Assembly: GCA_009741485.1 (NCBI GenBank)
Contig: CM019219.1
Span: forward strand, 4,337,527-4,401,526
Source of the DNA: Malurus cyaneus samueli
Lineage: Eukaryota; Chordata; Aves; Passeriformes; Maluridae
Direction: 5' to 3'
DNA length: 64,000 nt
The notes below the pieces were generated by a model. It was given only the letters and a program-made list of their open reading frames with translations. It was not told the DNA's origin and did no database searches. A program made the translations under genes and the position numbers. This document shows positions 37,036 through 48,410 of the stretch, in pieces (the stretch's first letter is position 1; each line of letters starts with the position of its first letter).

Positions 37036-37594
37036 TGGTTGTTTGTTGCCACAACTCATTGCTTGTGCTTCCCATTGGCTGAATAACAATGTGCTCCTCT
37101 TGGATTAAATGGGATTTTCAGCCCAAATAAAATACCAAATTACACACAAACTCTTCTTTAGCATATCCTTGAAAATTCATGAGAGACGTGTCTCACAGAG
37201 TCCTGCACAGCTTAGTGGTACTAAATTAAAGGAAGAATTGATACATAATCTGAAAAACATGGTAAAAAATATAGCTTTTCCTTTAACTTTTAAAAAGTTA
37301 ACTTCTTTTCCTTCAACTCCTTCAAACAGATAGGGCCAAGACTGGGGTAGGAAATATATCAGCACTGTGAGCAACACCATTAGGAAAACCAATGCTTTGT
37401 ACTCGATGAAACTGAGCAGATTGACAACTTTGTGAGCCCCCCAAAACTATAAATTACAACTGCACATGCTCCTCTCTGTAGGTTTTGGCAGTTTTTAGGG
37501 CTAAAATCCCACAGCAGGAGCTTTAGGATGCTCTGTACCATCCCCAGCTCAGCCCAGCCCTGCTCCCTGCCTGGGGAAGGAGTTTGAGCTCATT

Positions 37595-37780
37595 AAAGAG
37601 ATAATAGAACATGAGAATCATTCTTGTAACGTTTGTAAACAGCTCCATGAGTTATCCCCGAGTCAGAAGCATTCCAGAGATCAAAGGAGCTCGAGATATC
37701 AAAGCTCCTGATGCACAACAGAGGTTTAGAACATAATCGACATTCTGAGCATCCCCCCAAAGGCTCGGGAGCCAAACAGA
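37595..37780. promoter_or_regulatory. Candidate regulatory element with paired TCF/LEF-like sites
   Basis: ATCAAAG, the core recognised by TCF/LEF factors of Wnt signalling, occurs at 37680-37686 and 37698-37704, 18 bp apart in the same orientation. Each is embedded in a similar block (GAGATCAAAGGAGCTC and GAGATATCAAAGCTCCTG). The stretch also keeps several CpG (AACGTTTG, CCCCGAGT, CTCGAG, ATCGAC, CTCGGG) in a CpG-poor region. Both facts suggest constraint, but this is inference; no alignment was done. Confidence 0.35.
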
Positions 37781-37827
37781 GCCTTCCCAGCTCAGAAGTG
37801 GTTTCGGTTTGTATTGATTTGTTGGGC

Positions 37828-37872
37828 TTTTTTTTGGTTTTTGGTTTTTTTGTTTTTTTTGTTTTGTTTTTT
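37828..37872 (+). repeat. T-rich low-complexity tract with G interruptions
   Basis: Runs of six to nine T separated by G or GG. A hydrophobic 65-codon frame across it is an artefact. Confidence 0.9.
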
Positions 37873-38953
37873 CTGAAGACTTTTATTTTACTTTTTTCCA
37901 GATTTTAATTTCATAAATAAATTTTAGTATTTGATGAAGTTGCTTTGCTAAAGTGAGACCAGCGTGACTTCAGATAAAGCTGTACAAAAAAAAAACCCTT
38001 TCATTAACACCCTGATTAGAATACCACTCATTTATAATGAACCACTTTAAAATTTAAAATTATTATGCACAATTTTTTGAGGTTATAATTGCACCTCAGA
38101 GTCCAAAGCAGCTTGAATAAGTGTTGCACATACATCATTAAGTAAAACAAAGAATCCACTGGTTATAAATCTCAAGATATAGATAGAATATGCTTTCTAT
38201 GATGATAGACCAGTCAGATACAATATAATTAAGTTATCTCAGCAGGAATTAAGTTACCTCAGCCTTAAGCATGCTGAAGGCTGTATCATGATTTGAGGAT
38301 ATGTTTTTGTTCTCTGAAAAGGCAATAATAACCTGCATTGGGAAAGATCTTTAGAGAACCCAAGGATTCCAGGATTTTATGCTGTTGCTGTATTTTATTA
38401 TCTTTTAGCAGAATGCTGTTAAAGCATTATGCCAAAAATAACAAATCTAAGATATTTTAAATACAAAACCCTAAAAATCCCCATCTGAGAGCTGACTCCA
38501 AATCCTTTCTGAGGCTATAGCTGCACTGTGGGCTCTATCTAAAAGCAGTAACTCCAAGATAATGACTTTGATATCTTCAAAACCCAAAGTCCATGAAAAC
38601 AGGTGGCAACAACCGCCTTGAAAAGCCACGCTTCAAAATATCTCAGCACATCTCCAGTGATTTAATAACATTATTCCTCTGTTACAATGATGATAAAACC
38701 TTCAAACCGTGCAGGAGATCATAGCCAGTGGGTTTTTTTTTCTAGATTTTCTATCAAACACACAGTGTGCCTTTGCTCCAGAGGGCTTAAAATCAGATGT
38801 CGAGACAGGAGCAAGAGGAAAATAAAGGAATTTGTTTCCACTGTAATGATGCAGGATTGGGGAATTCAGTGTTGTACCTGGGTATCACACAGATCTCTGT
38901 GCACTGATCCCTTTGTGCCCCAGAGCTCCAGTTAAGTTCCCTTTTCTTCAAAA
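37873..38953. other. Non-coding stretch with a 20 bp duplication
   Basis: AATTAAGTTATCTCAGCAGG at 38227-38246 is followed directly by a near copy starting AATTAAGTTACCTCAGC. No gene recognised. Confidence 0.6.
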
Positions 38954-39088
38954 ACTTCATTTGCAGCAGCTCCAGGACTGTAACAGCACAGGATCCCCCA
39001 ATAAACAGCAGAGAACACACAGAGATAAAAATGGGAGCACTCCACATCAGGTATTTAAATCATCTGGATTGAAATACTCTAATTAGGC
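38954..39088 (+). repeat. 135 bp direct repeat, copy 1
   Basis: Runs from ACTTCATTTGCAGCAGCTCC to AATTAGGC. It matches 39922-40055 with nine differences, including one single-base gap, by hand alignment: about 93% identity. Blocks shared without change include AATAAACAGCAGAGAACACA and CACTCCACATCAGGTATTTA. I do not recognise it as CR1 or LTR. It may extend leftward in a more diverged form (a CTTTTCTT-rich segment). Confidence 0.93.
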
Positions 39089-39921
39089 TCCAAGAATCAC
39101 AGAGGACTACAAGACAACACTAAATAATGTTAAATATTATGCAATTAATTAAAATTTCTATTTTTTTTTTTTGTAAACACAATTTCCTTAGCACATGCAG
39201 GATGGAAAAATGAATAACGGTGCAGTTCCAGCACACAACTCATCAAATTTTAGGCTGAGCTCAAATTATTTTTCAAAAAGAAACATCCATTGCAGCACTA
39301 TTATTAATTTAGTCATTGAAGTGATGTATTAAGGGCAGCATCTCTGGGCAGAATGACAATAATTACCCACACTGCAATAAAAGCTCAGCACAACACACCA
39401 AGGAAATCTCAAGTATGGTGGAACAAAGTCACTCTGTAAAGATCCTTGCAGGCTTAATTCTTTTGGATGTTCTTTCCTCGAGCAATTGATGATTATTCTG
39501 CACAGAGATAATGACAAAAATCACGCTGTGAAAAGAGCAGTGTCAGTTTGTGGCAAATTCTGTGGAAGAGCTTTCCATTTATTAAAAAAGATAAAAAAGA
39601 AAAAGAGTTGTCTTTATGTTTTTTCTGATGCATTCACCTTCTGTTTAATGTTTGTTCATAGTCACAAAACTCCTGTGTCCACTTTCTTCCTGTTTAAATC
39701 AAATAAGCTGATATTTTATCTGATTTATCTGCAAACTCATAAGCTAGTCATATATCAATCAACAAATCCTGTCTGCCTGCCTAAATAAAGGTTAAGCTAT
39801 ATTCTGATATATCTTCTTGTTCAGATGCTTCAGATTTTTTTAGTCCAGTTATTGAAACAGTTTAGATTTTTCCAAATCACTTCTTGGTTTAGAGAGGCAT
39901 TTTTCTTACCTCAAATTCCAC
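39089..39921. other. Non-coding stretch between the two copies of the 135 bp repeat
   Basis: No gene or interspersed repeat. A 100-codon frame (39486-39788) has no recognisable similarity. The content shows no sign of its own duplication. Confidence 0.55.
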
Positions 39922-40055
39922 ACTTCATTTGCAGCAGCTCCAGGACTGTGCCAGCACAGGATCCCCAATAAACAGCAGAGAACACACAGAGATAAAAATG
40001 TGAGCACTCCACATCAGGTATTTAAATCAACTGGTTTGAAAGATTTTAATTAGGC
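39922..40055 (+). repeat. 135 bp direct repeat, copy 2
   Basis: Same orientation as the copy at 38954-39088 and 968 bp downstream of it. One C shorter in the GATCCCC run, otherwise colinear. Most differences cluster in the last 30 bases, between CAACTGG and AATTAGGC. Confidence 0.93.
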
Positions 40056-42849
40056 AAGGAAAGGAAGAGATAATTTATTCCTTTATTTTAACCACTGAAA
40101 ATGCTCAGGTGCTGGTAAGCAGTATAATGTGGGGAAAGAGTTTTACAAAGTTCTGAAAGAGATTGAAAAGGGATTTAAAAGATCAGTTAATTGCCTGTAG
40201 AGCTGTGAAGATCAAATGATAATGAATTGAGTTGTTAAGACTGCAGGGTTGGAAAGGAAACCAGAAGCTGAGATTGCCCGTGGTCCATAAGATGTTCATC
40301 ACTGTTGGGATGGCCTGAAAAAGTGGATTTGAGCTCCTGCTTGTGTGAAATATGGAGTTGTTTGTGTGGGCAGCACACAATCACAGACTTGCACATTTTT
40401 CAGAAAAAACATCGGGCAAAGCAAGAGAAAGAAGTGCAGAAATGTCTTGTAACTGAACCAGCCACAGCAAAACACCACAAATCTTTATCCTTGGCAATTT
40501 TCAGCTGAGTGATATGCTCCTGTCTCACACCTCAGAGCCCTCCTGCTCCTGGGTGAGGACAGGGCAGACAGATTTCCCTGTGATTCCCCCTTGAGCCAAA
40601 ATGTGCTGCTGCTCATCATCCACAGATCATTTCACCACAGCTCCCCTGCACATGTTCCAAGCGCTAGAAAATTGATATTTTACAAAATAAAAGAGCTATG
40701 GTGCCTCAGTGTCAGTCCCAGAAGGTCAGAGCCTCCCTGCCTACATCTCACACTTGCCCTTCTACAAATGTTTTCACAGAGGACCAGCTGAGAGCCCTCA
40801 TCCTGCTGCCTTTCATCTGCCCCAGGAGGCAAAGGTCGCCTCTCTTCCAAATAAATTATCACTTTTAAGGGATCCTTGTGATCAGTGGTTTCAAACAGAG
40901 ACCAGGCAGCACTCTTCTTGAGAGCACAGAGCAGCTCCTCTCCTGAAGGGTTTGGCACTGGGGTTTTTGTTCCTTGCTGCATTGGAGATTTCACACAGCT
41001 CCAAGGTCAGCAGTTCTGACTTTAGAAAGGCTGAGTTTTGAAATTCCTACCAAATTTGGGTTTGTCCGCTTTAGAATGCAATATCACGAGAGTGTTCATG
41101 CCAAAAACCCACAGGTAAATTCACATTTATGAAAATTTGACAGACTCTATAAGGGCAAAATTCACCATCTGTTTATCTGTATTCAACTTCAGTCATCAGG
41201 CTGACTGCAGCACCTGACAGTCTGAACACAATAGCCAATAAACTGAAATTCAGTTCTATTCCAGAAAAAAAAAGTCGTGAGAAGGGATATTATATCAGCC
41301 CACAATGACAGGTGCACCAACTGTTGAATAGATTTTTTATAAAGTCACAAGGGAATGAGCAATAGCATGTGTGATTGACTCAAGAATTTCCAATAGCCAT
41401 TCTGGGTTTCCCACCAAAATAAAACAAATGTTCTAATCCACTCATCTTTATTATGTGACAACAACTGTAACAGATTTAAGATATAATGCAATTATTGTCA
41501 CCAATTTTTTTTTTTTCAAAATGGATCCTTGTATTCAGCTGAAAGCATTATATTTAAGTCAAATATTCCCTATGAGCAGCAGATTGGGGATATATGGCAC
41601 CAAATACATGAGTCTCTCTATTACCTTATTTGTTTTCATGTCAACACCATGCACACAGCAGAATTACAATTCCAGGATCACATGGGCTGAAATAAATATT
41701 TGCTATTAATATCACAGCCCTCAAAGTATATGGAATTTCTTTATTATGATCCTTATATAATCAATCCTGTATGGTGGCAGTGTAAAGATGCCAAATCCAA
41801 TGTATAAACAATGTTGTGCCCCCGAGTTAGTCAGTGACTGCAACACATGGCTGTGTTTGGGAACACAGCTCAGCTGAACCCACTCATTTCTGTTTTTAGC
41901 ATGTGTGATTCCATCAAATATGCTCAAAACTCGATTTCTGTGCTGACAGCTATAAAAACTAATGGCTGCACAGCAGGGTGGAACATTTGGGTCACTTGTA
42001 GCAGCAGAAATCAAGAGTCATTTTGCCATGGTGGCTAAATACCTTCACACAAACCTCAGCTGGTGATTTCTGTACCCAACAGACAAATCCAAAGCTGGGA
42101 GACACATGGAATTTATGCTGTATCTTCTTTTAATAATTATACCCATTAACATTTCTAAATAATGACCAAAAAAAAAATTCAGTCATAGAAAATTTGTTCG
42201 AAGGCTTTGTAAGATGAGCTCACTTGGCAATTGTCACCTTTATTGATTTGTCTGGCATCTTAAAAAAAAAAAAAAGTCAATTAATTTAGCAATTTGTGCC
42301 ATATTGAAAAGCATGATTAAAACTTAAAAGGCAATTATTAGTTTTCTAGCTCTCAAAGAAATAATGCTAATGCAATTTCGCCCAAAATAGGAGTTCAGTG
42401 AATAGGGCTGTGTTGCTGAAAACAAAATTGAGACTGTGCAGCAATTCTGCTGGAGTAATAAAGATCACTGAGAAAAAAAAGAGCAAACCCTGAAGGCCAA
42501 ATGATCTCTAAAAATACCATTTCACCCTTTTTATTGGGAAAGAACAAAAGCACTAATCTTGAAACCAATTGATACAGTTAATACCAATTCTCTTGCCCTA
42601 GCAAACAAACATGAATTTAAGTGATAAAGCCAGCAAGGCTTAATGCAGGAATTCAGAAGAGATTAAGCACATTTATCACATGCAGGTAGATAACAAATAG
42701 AATATAAGCCATCAAGTCAGAAAATACTGCCACAAAACCTAAAATAAAGCGGGGAAATTCATCTCTTCATGGCAGTGCTGCTCCTCCAGACTGCAGAGCT
42801 GTGCTGAGAGACGTTCTGTGATTTCACACAGAGCCCAAGGTGGAACAAA
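40056..42849. other. Unique non-coding stretch
   Basis: Frames up to 104 codons without recognisable similarity; short T and A runs near 41507 and 42262. No interspersed repeat identified. Confidence 0.55.
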
Positions 42850-42930
42850 ACCCACTCATTGAATCTGAGAAAACCACAATACCCACTCACCAGAGAAAAC
42901 CACAATACCCACTCACTGAATTTGAGCAAA
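42850..42930 (+). repeat. Tandem repeat with 26 bp period
   Basis: GAGAAAACCACAATACCCAC and the following bases are repeated exactly at 42867-42892 and 42893-42918 except at the 3' edge. Partial copies of the CCCACTCA(T/C)TGAAT(C/T)TGAG part flank both ends. Confidence 0.88.
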
Positions 42931-42943
42931 GCAGCTCAAATTC
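42918..42943. repeat. Perfect 10 bp inverted repeat with 6 bp loop
   Basis: GAATTTGAGC, loop AAAGCA, GCTCAAATTC. It abuts the 26 bp tandem repeat and shares its last bases. Confidence 0.9.
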
Positions 42944-44280
42944 ACTGCTCCTGGCAGGGACTGCATTCTCTGCTGCAAGTGAGTGGCATGACACGAGTAC
43001 TGAAGGATATAAAGGTCCCAAAATCTCATTATGTCAGCTCAGTGAAGTGGTTTTCACCCACATATTCACACTGTGGCCGCCTGCATCCCTGTGGATCACA
43101 TCCCTTCAGCTGAATAATGCTCTGTTAAACTCTGGGGGCATTTCAGCTTCTTCTGAGGAGTGAAAGCAGGAAGAGTTAAATGAATGTCAAAATCTTCCTG
43201 TTCAGAAGTGCCTTTACAAAACACACAATTATGTTACAATATAATTGCCAGCAAGGTGATTTTTGTGTCTCCCAGCAGCATCCCAAGGACAGCCCTCCAG
43301 GGACAGAGAGAAGCTGCTGATAAGGACCAGCTGACAAAATTTCTTTCAAATCTTGAAAAGGCCTATCTGTACCCTTCATCACGGGGGAAATCATGAGCTA
43401 ACCTAGAAAATATATATAACATCATCACCAACCCTACAAGCAGCTTCAAACCACTTCTAAAAATAAATAATGTGCATTAAAAGTAAAAAAGTAGTAGGAA
43501 ATTCAGGAATTAGAATGGGGTACGAGGAATCAGTAGTAGAAAACAAGCAAAAATACTCAGTCATGTTCAACACTGGAGAAAAAAATAAAATCTGTTTCTA
43601 AAAACCTTCAAGGAAACTGCATTTCTATTTATTACAAATAGCAGGTTTTAAAAAATTGTAATTACCAAATTTTCTGGTGGAAAACCAGGTTCAGTCAACC
43701 TCAAGTTAAAAATAACACCCCCTTGTCTTTGAAATTACCAGATATCAGTAACTGCACAATGTCATAAAACCTCTTTCACTCCTTTTTCCTGTCCTGCAAG
43801 GTTTTGGTCCAGACTCCCTTTTTCTCTGATCCAGGTCCCATTTCCGCCTCAGTCTCTAATTGCTGAGCTCCTCAACCTCTCAAACAAAATAAATGTCAAA
43901 ATCAAAAGAAACACTGGCATTTACTTATATTTTTATAATGTCGTATATATATTTATAATATGTTTATATTATCTATACTATTTTATTTATATAATTATTC
44001 CTGGAAACAAGTATTAGACCTTGAGAAAGGCCAAACAGAGGGATAGGCAGCAATTTTCTGCAAAAAAAACCAGCAACACGTGGAGTTCAGTTGGCATAAC
44101 TCAGTGTAACATGATAATTAAATCTGTTAGAAGAGTGAAGAATCTGCTGGGTGAATTTTAGAATCTCTTGCCTGATAAATGAACTAAACCAAGAGCAGTC
44201 CTGTGATGGATTAGCAATTCACAGCTGCCTTTTCTCAGCCCTTCACAGGCAGTAATTGGCTGTGGCACAGTTCCTCACCC
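42944..44280. other. Non-coding stretch with an AT-rich tract
   Basis: No gene recognised. 43924-43997 is nearly pure A/T, with TATATAT and TTTATAAT words. Confidence 0.55.
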
Positions 44281-44322
44281 TCCTAAAAGGATCTCTCCTA
44301 AAAGGATCTCTCCTAAAAGGAT
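44281..44322 (+). repeat. Tandem repeat, about three units of 15 bp
   Basis: TCCTAAAAGGATCTC repeats at 44281 and 44296, with a third copy from 44311 that breaks off after AAAAGGAT. Each unit contains ATCTCTCCTAAAAGGAT-type partial dyad symmetry. Confidence 0.92.
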
Positions 44323-44695
44323 GTGCAGCAGGAGCTCTGCAATTAATCATGGCAATTAATCACCAAACGCAGCACCTCCACAAGAGCTTTCATCTCCACA
44401 GAGCCTTCTAAACATGCACCAAACACAGGTACAGCACACTGAGCTGAATGAACAATAATTATCATTACTAGAGTTTACAGCTCAGGGGTTCTGCCAGGGA
44501 GAGCCTGCACGGGATAATTCTCCATCCTCAGCCCATCCTGGACCCTCTCCTGCAACAGAAAAACCCTTCTCCTGCTGGGCTCTGAGTCTTTTCTTTCCCA
44601 CATCAAGTATTCAAGGAAATGGATATGCTCTGCATTTTTCAAAAGTTGGGGTTTTTTTCCCCAATTTGACAACACTTAATCAGATTACTCATTTA
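44323..44695. other. Non-coding stretch
   Basis: Nothing recognised in this interval. Confidence 0.5.
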
Positions 44696-44840
44696 TCCAT
44701 AGAAGCAGAGAATATTTTGGGTTTGAAAATACCTGTAAAGGTCTTCTAGTCCAGCCCCTGCCATGGTCAGGGATGTCTTCAACCAGACCAGGTTGCTCCA
44801 AGCCCCATCTGACCTGGTCTTGGACACTTCCAGGAATTCC
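44696..44840 (-). mobile_element. CR1 LINE fragment, 3' end, minus strand
   Basis: On the plus strand it reads ATCCATAGAAGCAGAGAATA, TTTTGGGTTTGAAAATACCT, the TCTAGTCCAGCCCCTGCCATG block, GGGATGTCTTCAACCAGACC, AGGTTGCTCCAAGCCCCATC and the TTGGACACTTCCAGGAA block. This is the antisense order of the CR1 3' end. Many mismatches to the family pattern indicate an older copy than the one at 26175. The 98-codon minus-strand frame across it is not a gene. Confidence 0.9.
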
Positions 44841-47800
44841 CAAATATATGTAATTTCCTGCATTTTTAGGATTTTTCCTGCACATACAGTTCTGTTGTAC
44901 TGTCCCTATGCTGCTCCCAAGAAAATGGAAATATAAAAAATTAGCTTGTGGGTTCCCATTAAATTTTTCATGTGTTTTCAAAAGCCCTCTTATCTCTTTA
45001 TTCTAAAATAAGAAAGACCAAAAACCAAACAAACAAAGCCACAAGCAAACAATAGGCAAAACAAACAAAGAAAAATAAATAAAAATTAAAAAAAAAATAA
45101 AAGCAATAACTGCACTGAAAATGTCCTGCTGACATCAGCCTGTGCTCCTGACCTGCCCCAGGGCTGCCTCTCTCCTCCTGCCCACGCTCTGCAGGTGCAC
45201 ACATTTGCAAACCAGACATATGGCACAGGTATAAATTTTTGCTTATTAATTACTTTGCAGTAATTAATTAAAAATTTCCATCTCAAGCTGCTGACTTGCA
45301 TTTCTCTGCTTAAGGGAGGTCAAAAGATTCAGAGACTGGGAAGTGCTTTAGTCCCAGACCAGCTGGCTTGCTGGACATCCACATTCTTTGAGTAAAACTT
45401 GCTCCTCTCCAAGGCTTGGAAAGAGAAAATTGTGAAGATCTGCTGCTGAACAGCTCAATACTTTTTCTGTCTGATGGTAAATGCCAGAATTCAATGTGAA
45501 TTTAATGGAATGTAAAGTCTATCAACTTTTTTGACAGTGCTCTCTCTGCTGTCTCAAATAAAATTTAATCCAAAGCTGGGCTCCTCCAGGCTGCATTGAA
45601 ACACCTCAGCTTTCCTCCCAACTTCAGGACAAAATCCTTAGGCTCAGCATCACAAAAACCAATGACAAATTATTTCAAGCAAGGGGGAAAATAAAATCTG
45701 TTGTAAAAGTTTGTGACAAAATAATATGGGTGTTCTCAGCACAAAGACTAAATTAATTGTAGCAGCAGCCAGTAAACGTGAAATAGGGAATAGAGAAATT
45801 GATGGTAACCTGGAAACTTTAAAAGACAAAGAAATAAAGAGGAAAAAAATAATATTTTTTGATCTTTTTGCCTTGCAGAAAGCAATAGGCAATCACATTT
45901 CATCCTAGGGGCCCTGGGGAGCAGAGAGGGGCAGCTGTTCCCGAGTCAAATGGAAAACAGAGGATGGAGAAAAGCACACAAAAAAGGAGAGTATGTATGA
46001 AAACTCAGACAGGCTGGGGCTCAGCATTGCTGTGGAATGTAGCTAATTTAATTACTAATTAGAGTAGCATTGGGACACACTGGCTGGAAAGAAACTCCTC
46101 AGAGAATGGCCTGGGCAGAACTGATGGAGTCACCAGTCAGAAAAGCTGTTGAGTAAATGTGACAATAGCAAAAGTCTTACTCTAGGAAGCCTAAAACAAA
46201 GCCTAAAAGATTGAACTGAAGGATTTCTTCTGTTTTATAAAGAATAAATAGTGAACAGCTCTGCCAGAGGAATGAGCCTGTGCACACCTTGTATATTAAA
46301 TTTGTACATCCATTCCCTGTCAATGAGCACCCTCATTTCTTACTGATGTAATTGCACCAAACTCCAGCTGATCAAACACAGCCCTGTGCATAAATGGCTG
46401 AACAACTCCCTAGTCATATTTAATAAAGCCCTAAAAACTCCAGAAAAAAAAATCTAAAGGGATTTAACAGAATGGCAAAGGGATAATAAACGTCACAAAC
46501 TCAAAGATGTATTCATGTCTTCCAAGATTTAAAGTTTAATGTTCTAATAAATACTGACATTAAATGACCAAAAACTTTAATTCAACTCCCAAAACTTCAA
46601 GAAGGCTTCACAGGGAAATAGCTTGGAGGATCCCATCTACTATTCTCATTCAAGAGAATGAGTTAGAAATACTAAAATTGGTAGAAACAAACCAGATTCA
46701 GGTTTAATTCCACTTCAGCTCTGCACCACAACCCCTTCAGCAGACAAAGCCATCCTTAGGGGAAAGGACACAACTTTTCTAATTTGCAGTACATATTTAT
46801 ATTGGAATCTCATGGCCATGGGACATAAACCTCTGTTCAGGCTTGTAGTGCTAAAATGAAGAGCTGAGATACAGAATTAATAACAGAATTTATGAGAATT
46901 AAAGGTGTTCTGTGGATTCCAGAGAATCCCAAGGTCACCACCCCCCGTGTGAATTCAGAGCAGGCAGCACTGGAGAAGGAGGGCACTGACAATGCTCTTG
47001 GGCAGACTTTGAGGTTTGACAGGGCTCAAAAAAACACCAAAATCAAATAAAATGAGAGGCACCCTGGGACTGCTCTGGCTGCTCTCCAGGGCAGAGCATC
47101 TGTGGATGTGTGAAAAAGTCATGGTTGGAACAGCCATGTGAATACAAAACCAACCACTGGTGTATAAAATGAGCAGTGGCAAGGGGGGTTTATGTTACAA
47201 TAAATGAAAAGGACTTTATTTCTACCCATAACATGAACCTCAGTAGGAGGGAACAGGTTTCTATCTAATGTTCTTCACTCACTCATCTAATTTTTCTTTT
47301 TCATAGAGGGAATGGTGATCCTTTCTCTGAAAGTCCTCCAGAGATTAAAAACAAACAAAAACTTCAGCTACACATCCTATTCCCTGGGTTGCTACTGGTG
47401 GCATTTTGAAGAATCTTTAGGAAAATTCCCAACTTTTTATGATTTTTTTTGTTGGCTTTGTAAGCAAGAGTAATTTTTGCTTTTAGCACTGCACATACGT
47501 TGTATACAGAGAACAAATAAGAGAGCTGTTTATTTCCAGTTACTCAATTATAAGGTAAAAAGGTAATTTTTACTTTATTTTTACTTTACTTGTTTTCAGT
47601 ATTTTTCAGATAATAATATATAAGGAAATAAAAAGGAAGAAAGCAAAAATTTCTGGACTGTGAGGAAACCAAAGCTACAGCAGACAACGAAAATAAGACA
47701 TCCACCAAAGAAAGAAATGGGGCATTTTTATTATTGTTATATTGGAAGTAAAATTAAAGAATTTCAAAGTTTTCTCTTTGGCCTAAGTCTGAGCTCAAGC

Positions 47801-48239
47801 AGGCTGCTCAGATCCTCAAAGATCATTAATCTGACAGTCAGTGCTTTAATTTTATACCTCAGTAACCCTCCACAGAGCTCACTCAGGCTGATAAAGGGAG
47901 AAAGCTCATATCCTACCAAATGGTTTTCCTGCTGGAATGTGGGTTTGGGATGCAGCTTTCCCTGCCATCAGCACCAATTTACATCCAAAGCCTTACCCGT
48001 GATAGGATCCCAGCTCCTAATTCAGTTACAAATCCTCTTACATTCTCTCCTACACTGCATAAAAAAATCAGCTTAGAAATGAAAGTGCAATTATGTAATT
48101 CCACATAACTACACCCCATTCTTGTAGTGTGTTTAGGATCTTGCATTTCTACCCTAAGCACCAAATCAGTCTAATTCAAGGCATCCATTACTCTAATCCA
48201 TTACTAAGGAGATTTCTGTGAACAATTCACTCATTCCCA
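44841..48239. other. Non-coding stretch with A-rich tract
   Basis: A (CAAA)n-like A-rich tract lies at 45009-45105. A perfect 9 bp inverted repeat (ATTAATTAC, loop TTTGCA, GTAATTAAT) lies at 45245-45268. A 138-codon plus-strand frame (47660-48076) has no recognisable domain. No gene called. Confidence 0.5.
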
Positions 48240-48410
48240 GCCATTGCCATGAGCCTGCCAATGTTCTGATGATGAATTTTATTTCTTCTGGTCGTGTTAC
48301 CCGAGCTGTTCCATGCTATTTAATAGGCTCTTTCACTGAGTTAAATTTTGGGGTTTAATACGAGGTTTTTTTCCCAAACAGCTTTTGTGTGAAGAGCCAC
48401 GGTTCATAAC
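48240..48410. promoter_or_regulatory. Candidate conserved non-coding element
   Basis: Mixed-complexity sequence with retained CpG (GGTCGTG, ACCCGAGC, ATACGAGG, CCACGG) inside a CpG-poor, AT-rich setting, and no repeat or open frame to account for it. Only texture supports the call. Confidence 0.22.

Noticed and set aside
37711..37908. Short frame with a hydrophobic, membrane-like C-terminus
   Set aside because: Produced by the T-rich low-complexity tract.
47090..47160. Possible CR1 piece (GTCATGGTTGGAACAGCC)
   Set aside because: Single weak word match without neighbouring CR1 blocks.
47660..48076. 138-codon open frame
   Set aside because: No recognisable similarity; leucine/serine-rich by composition only.
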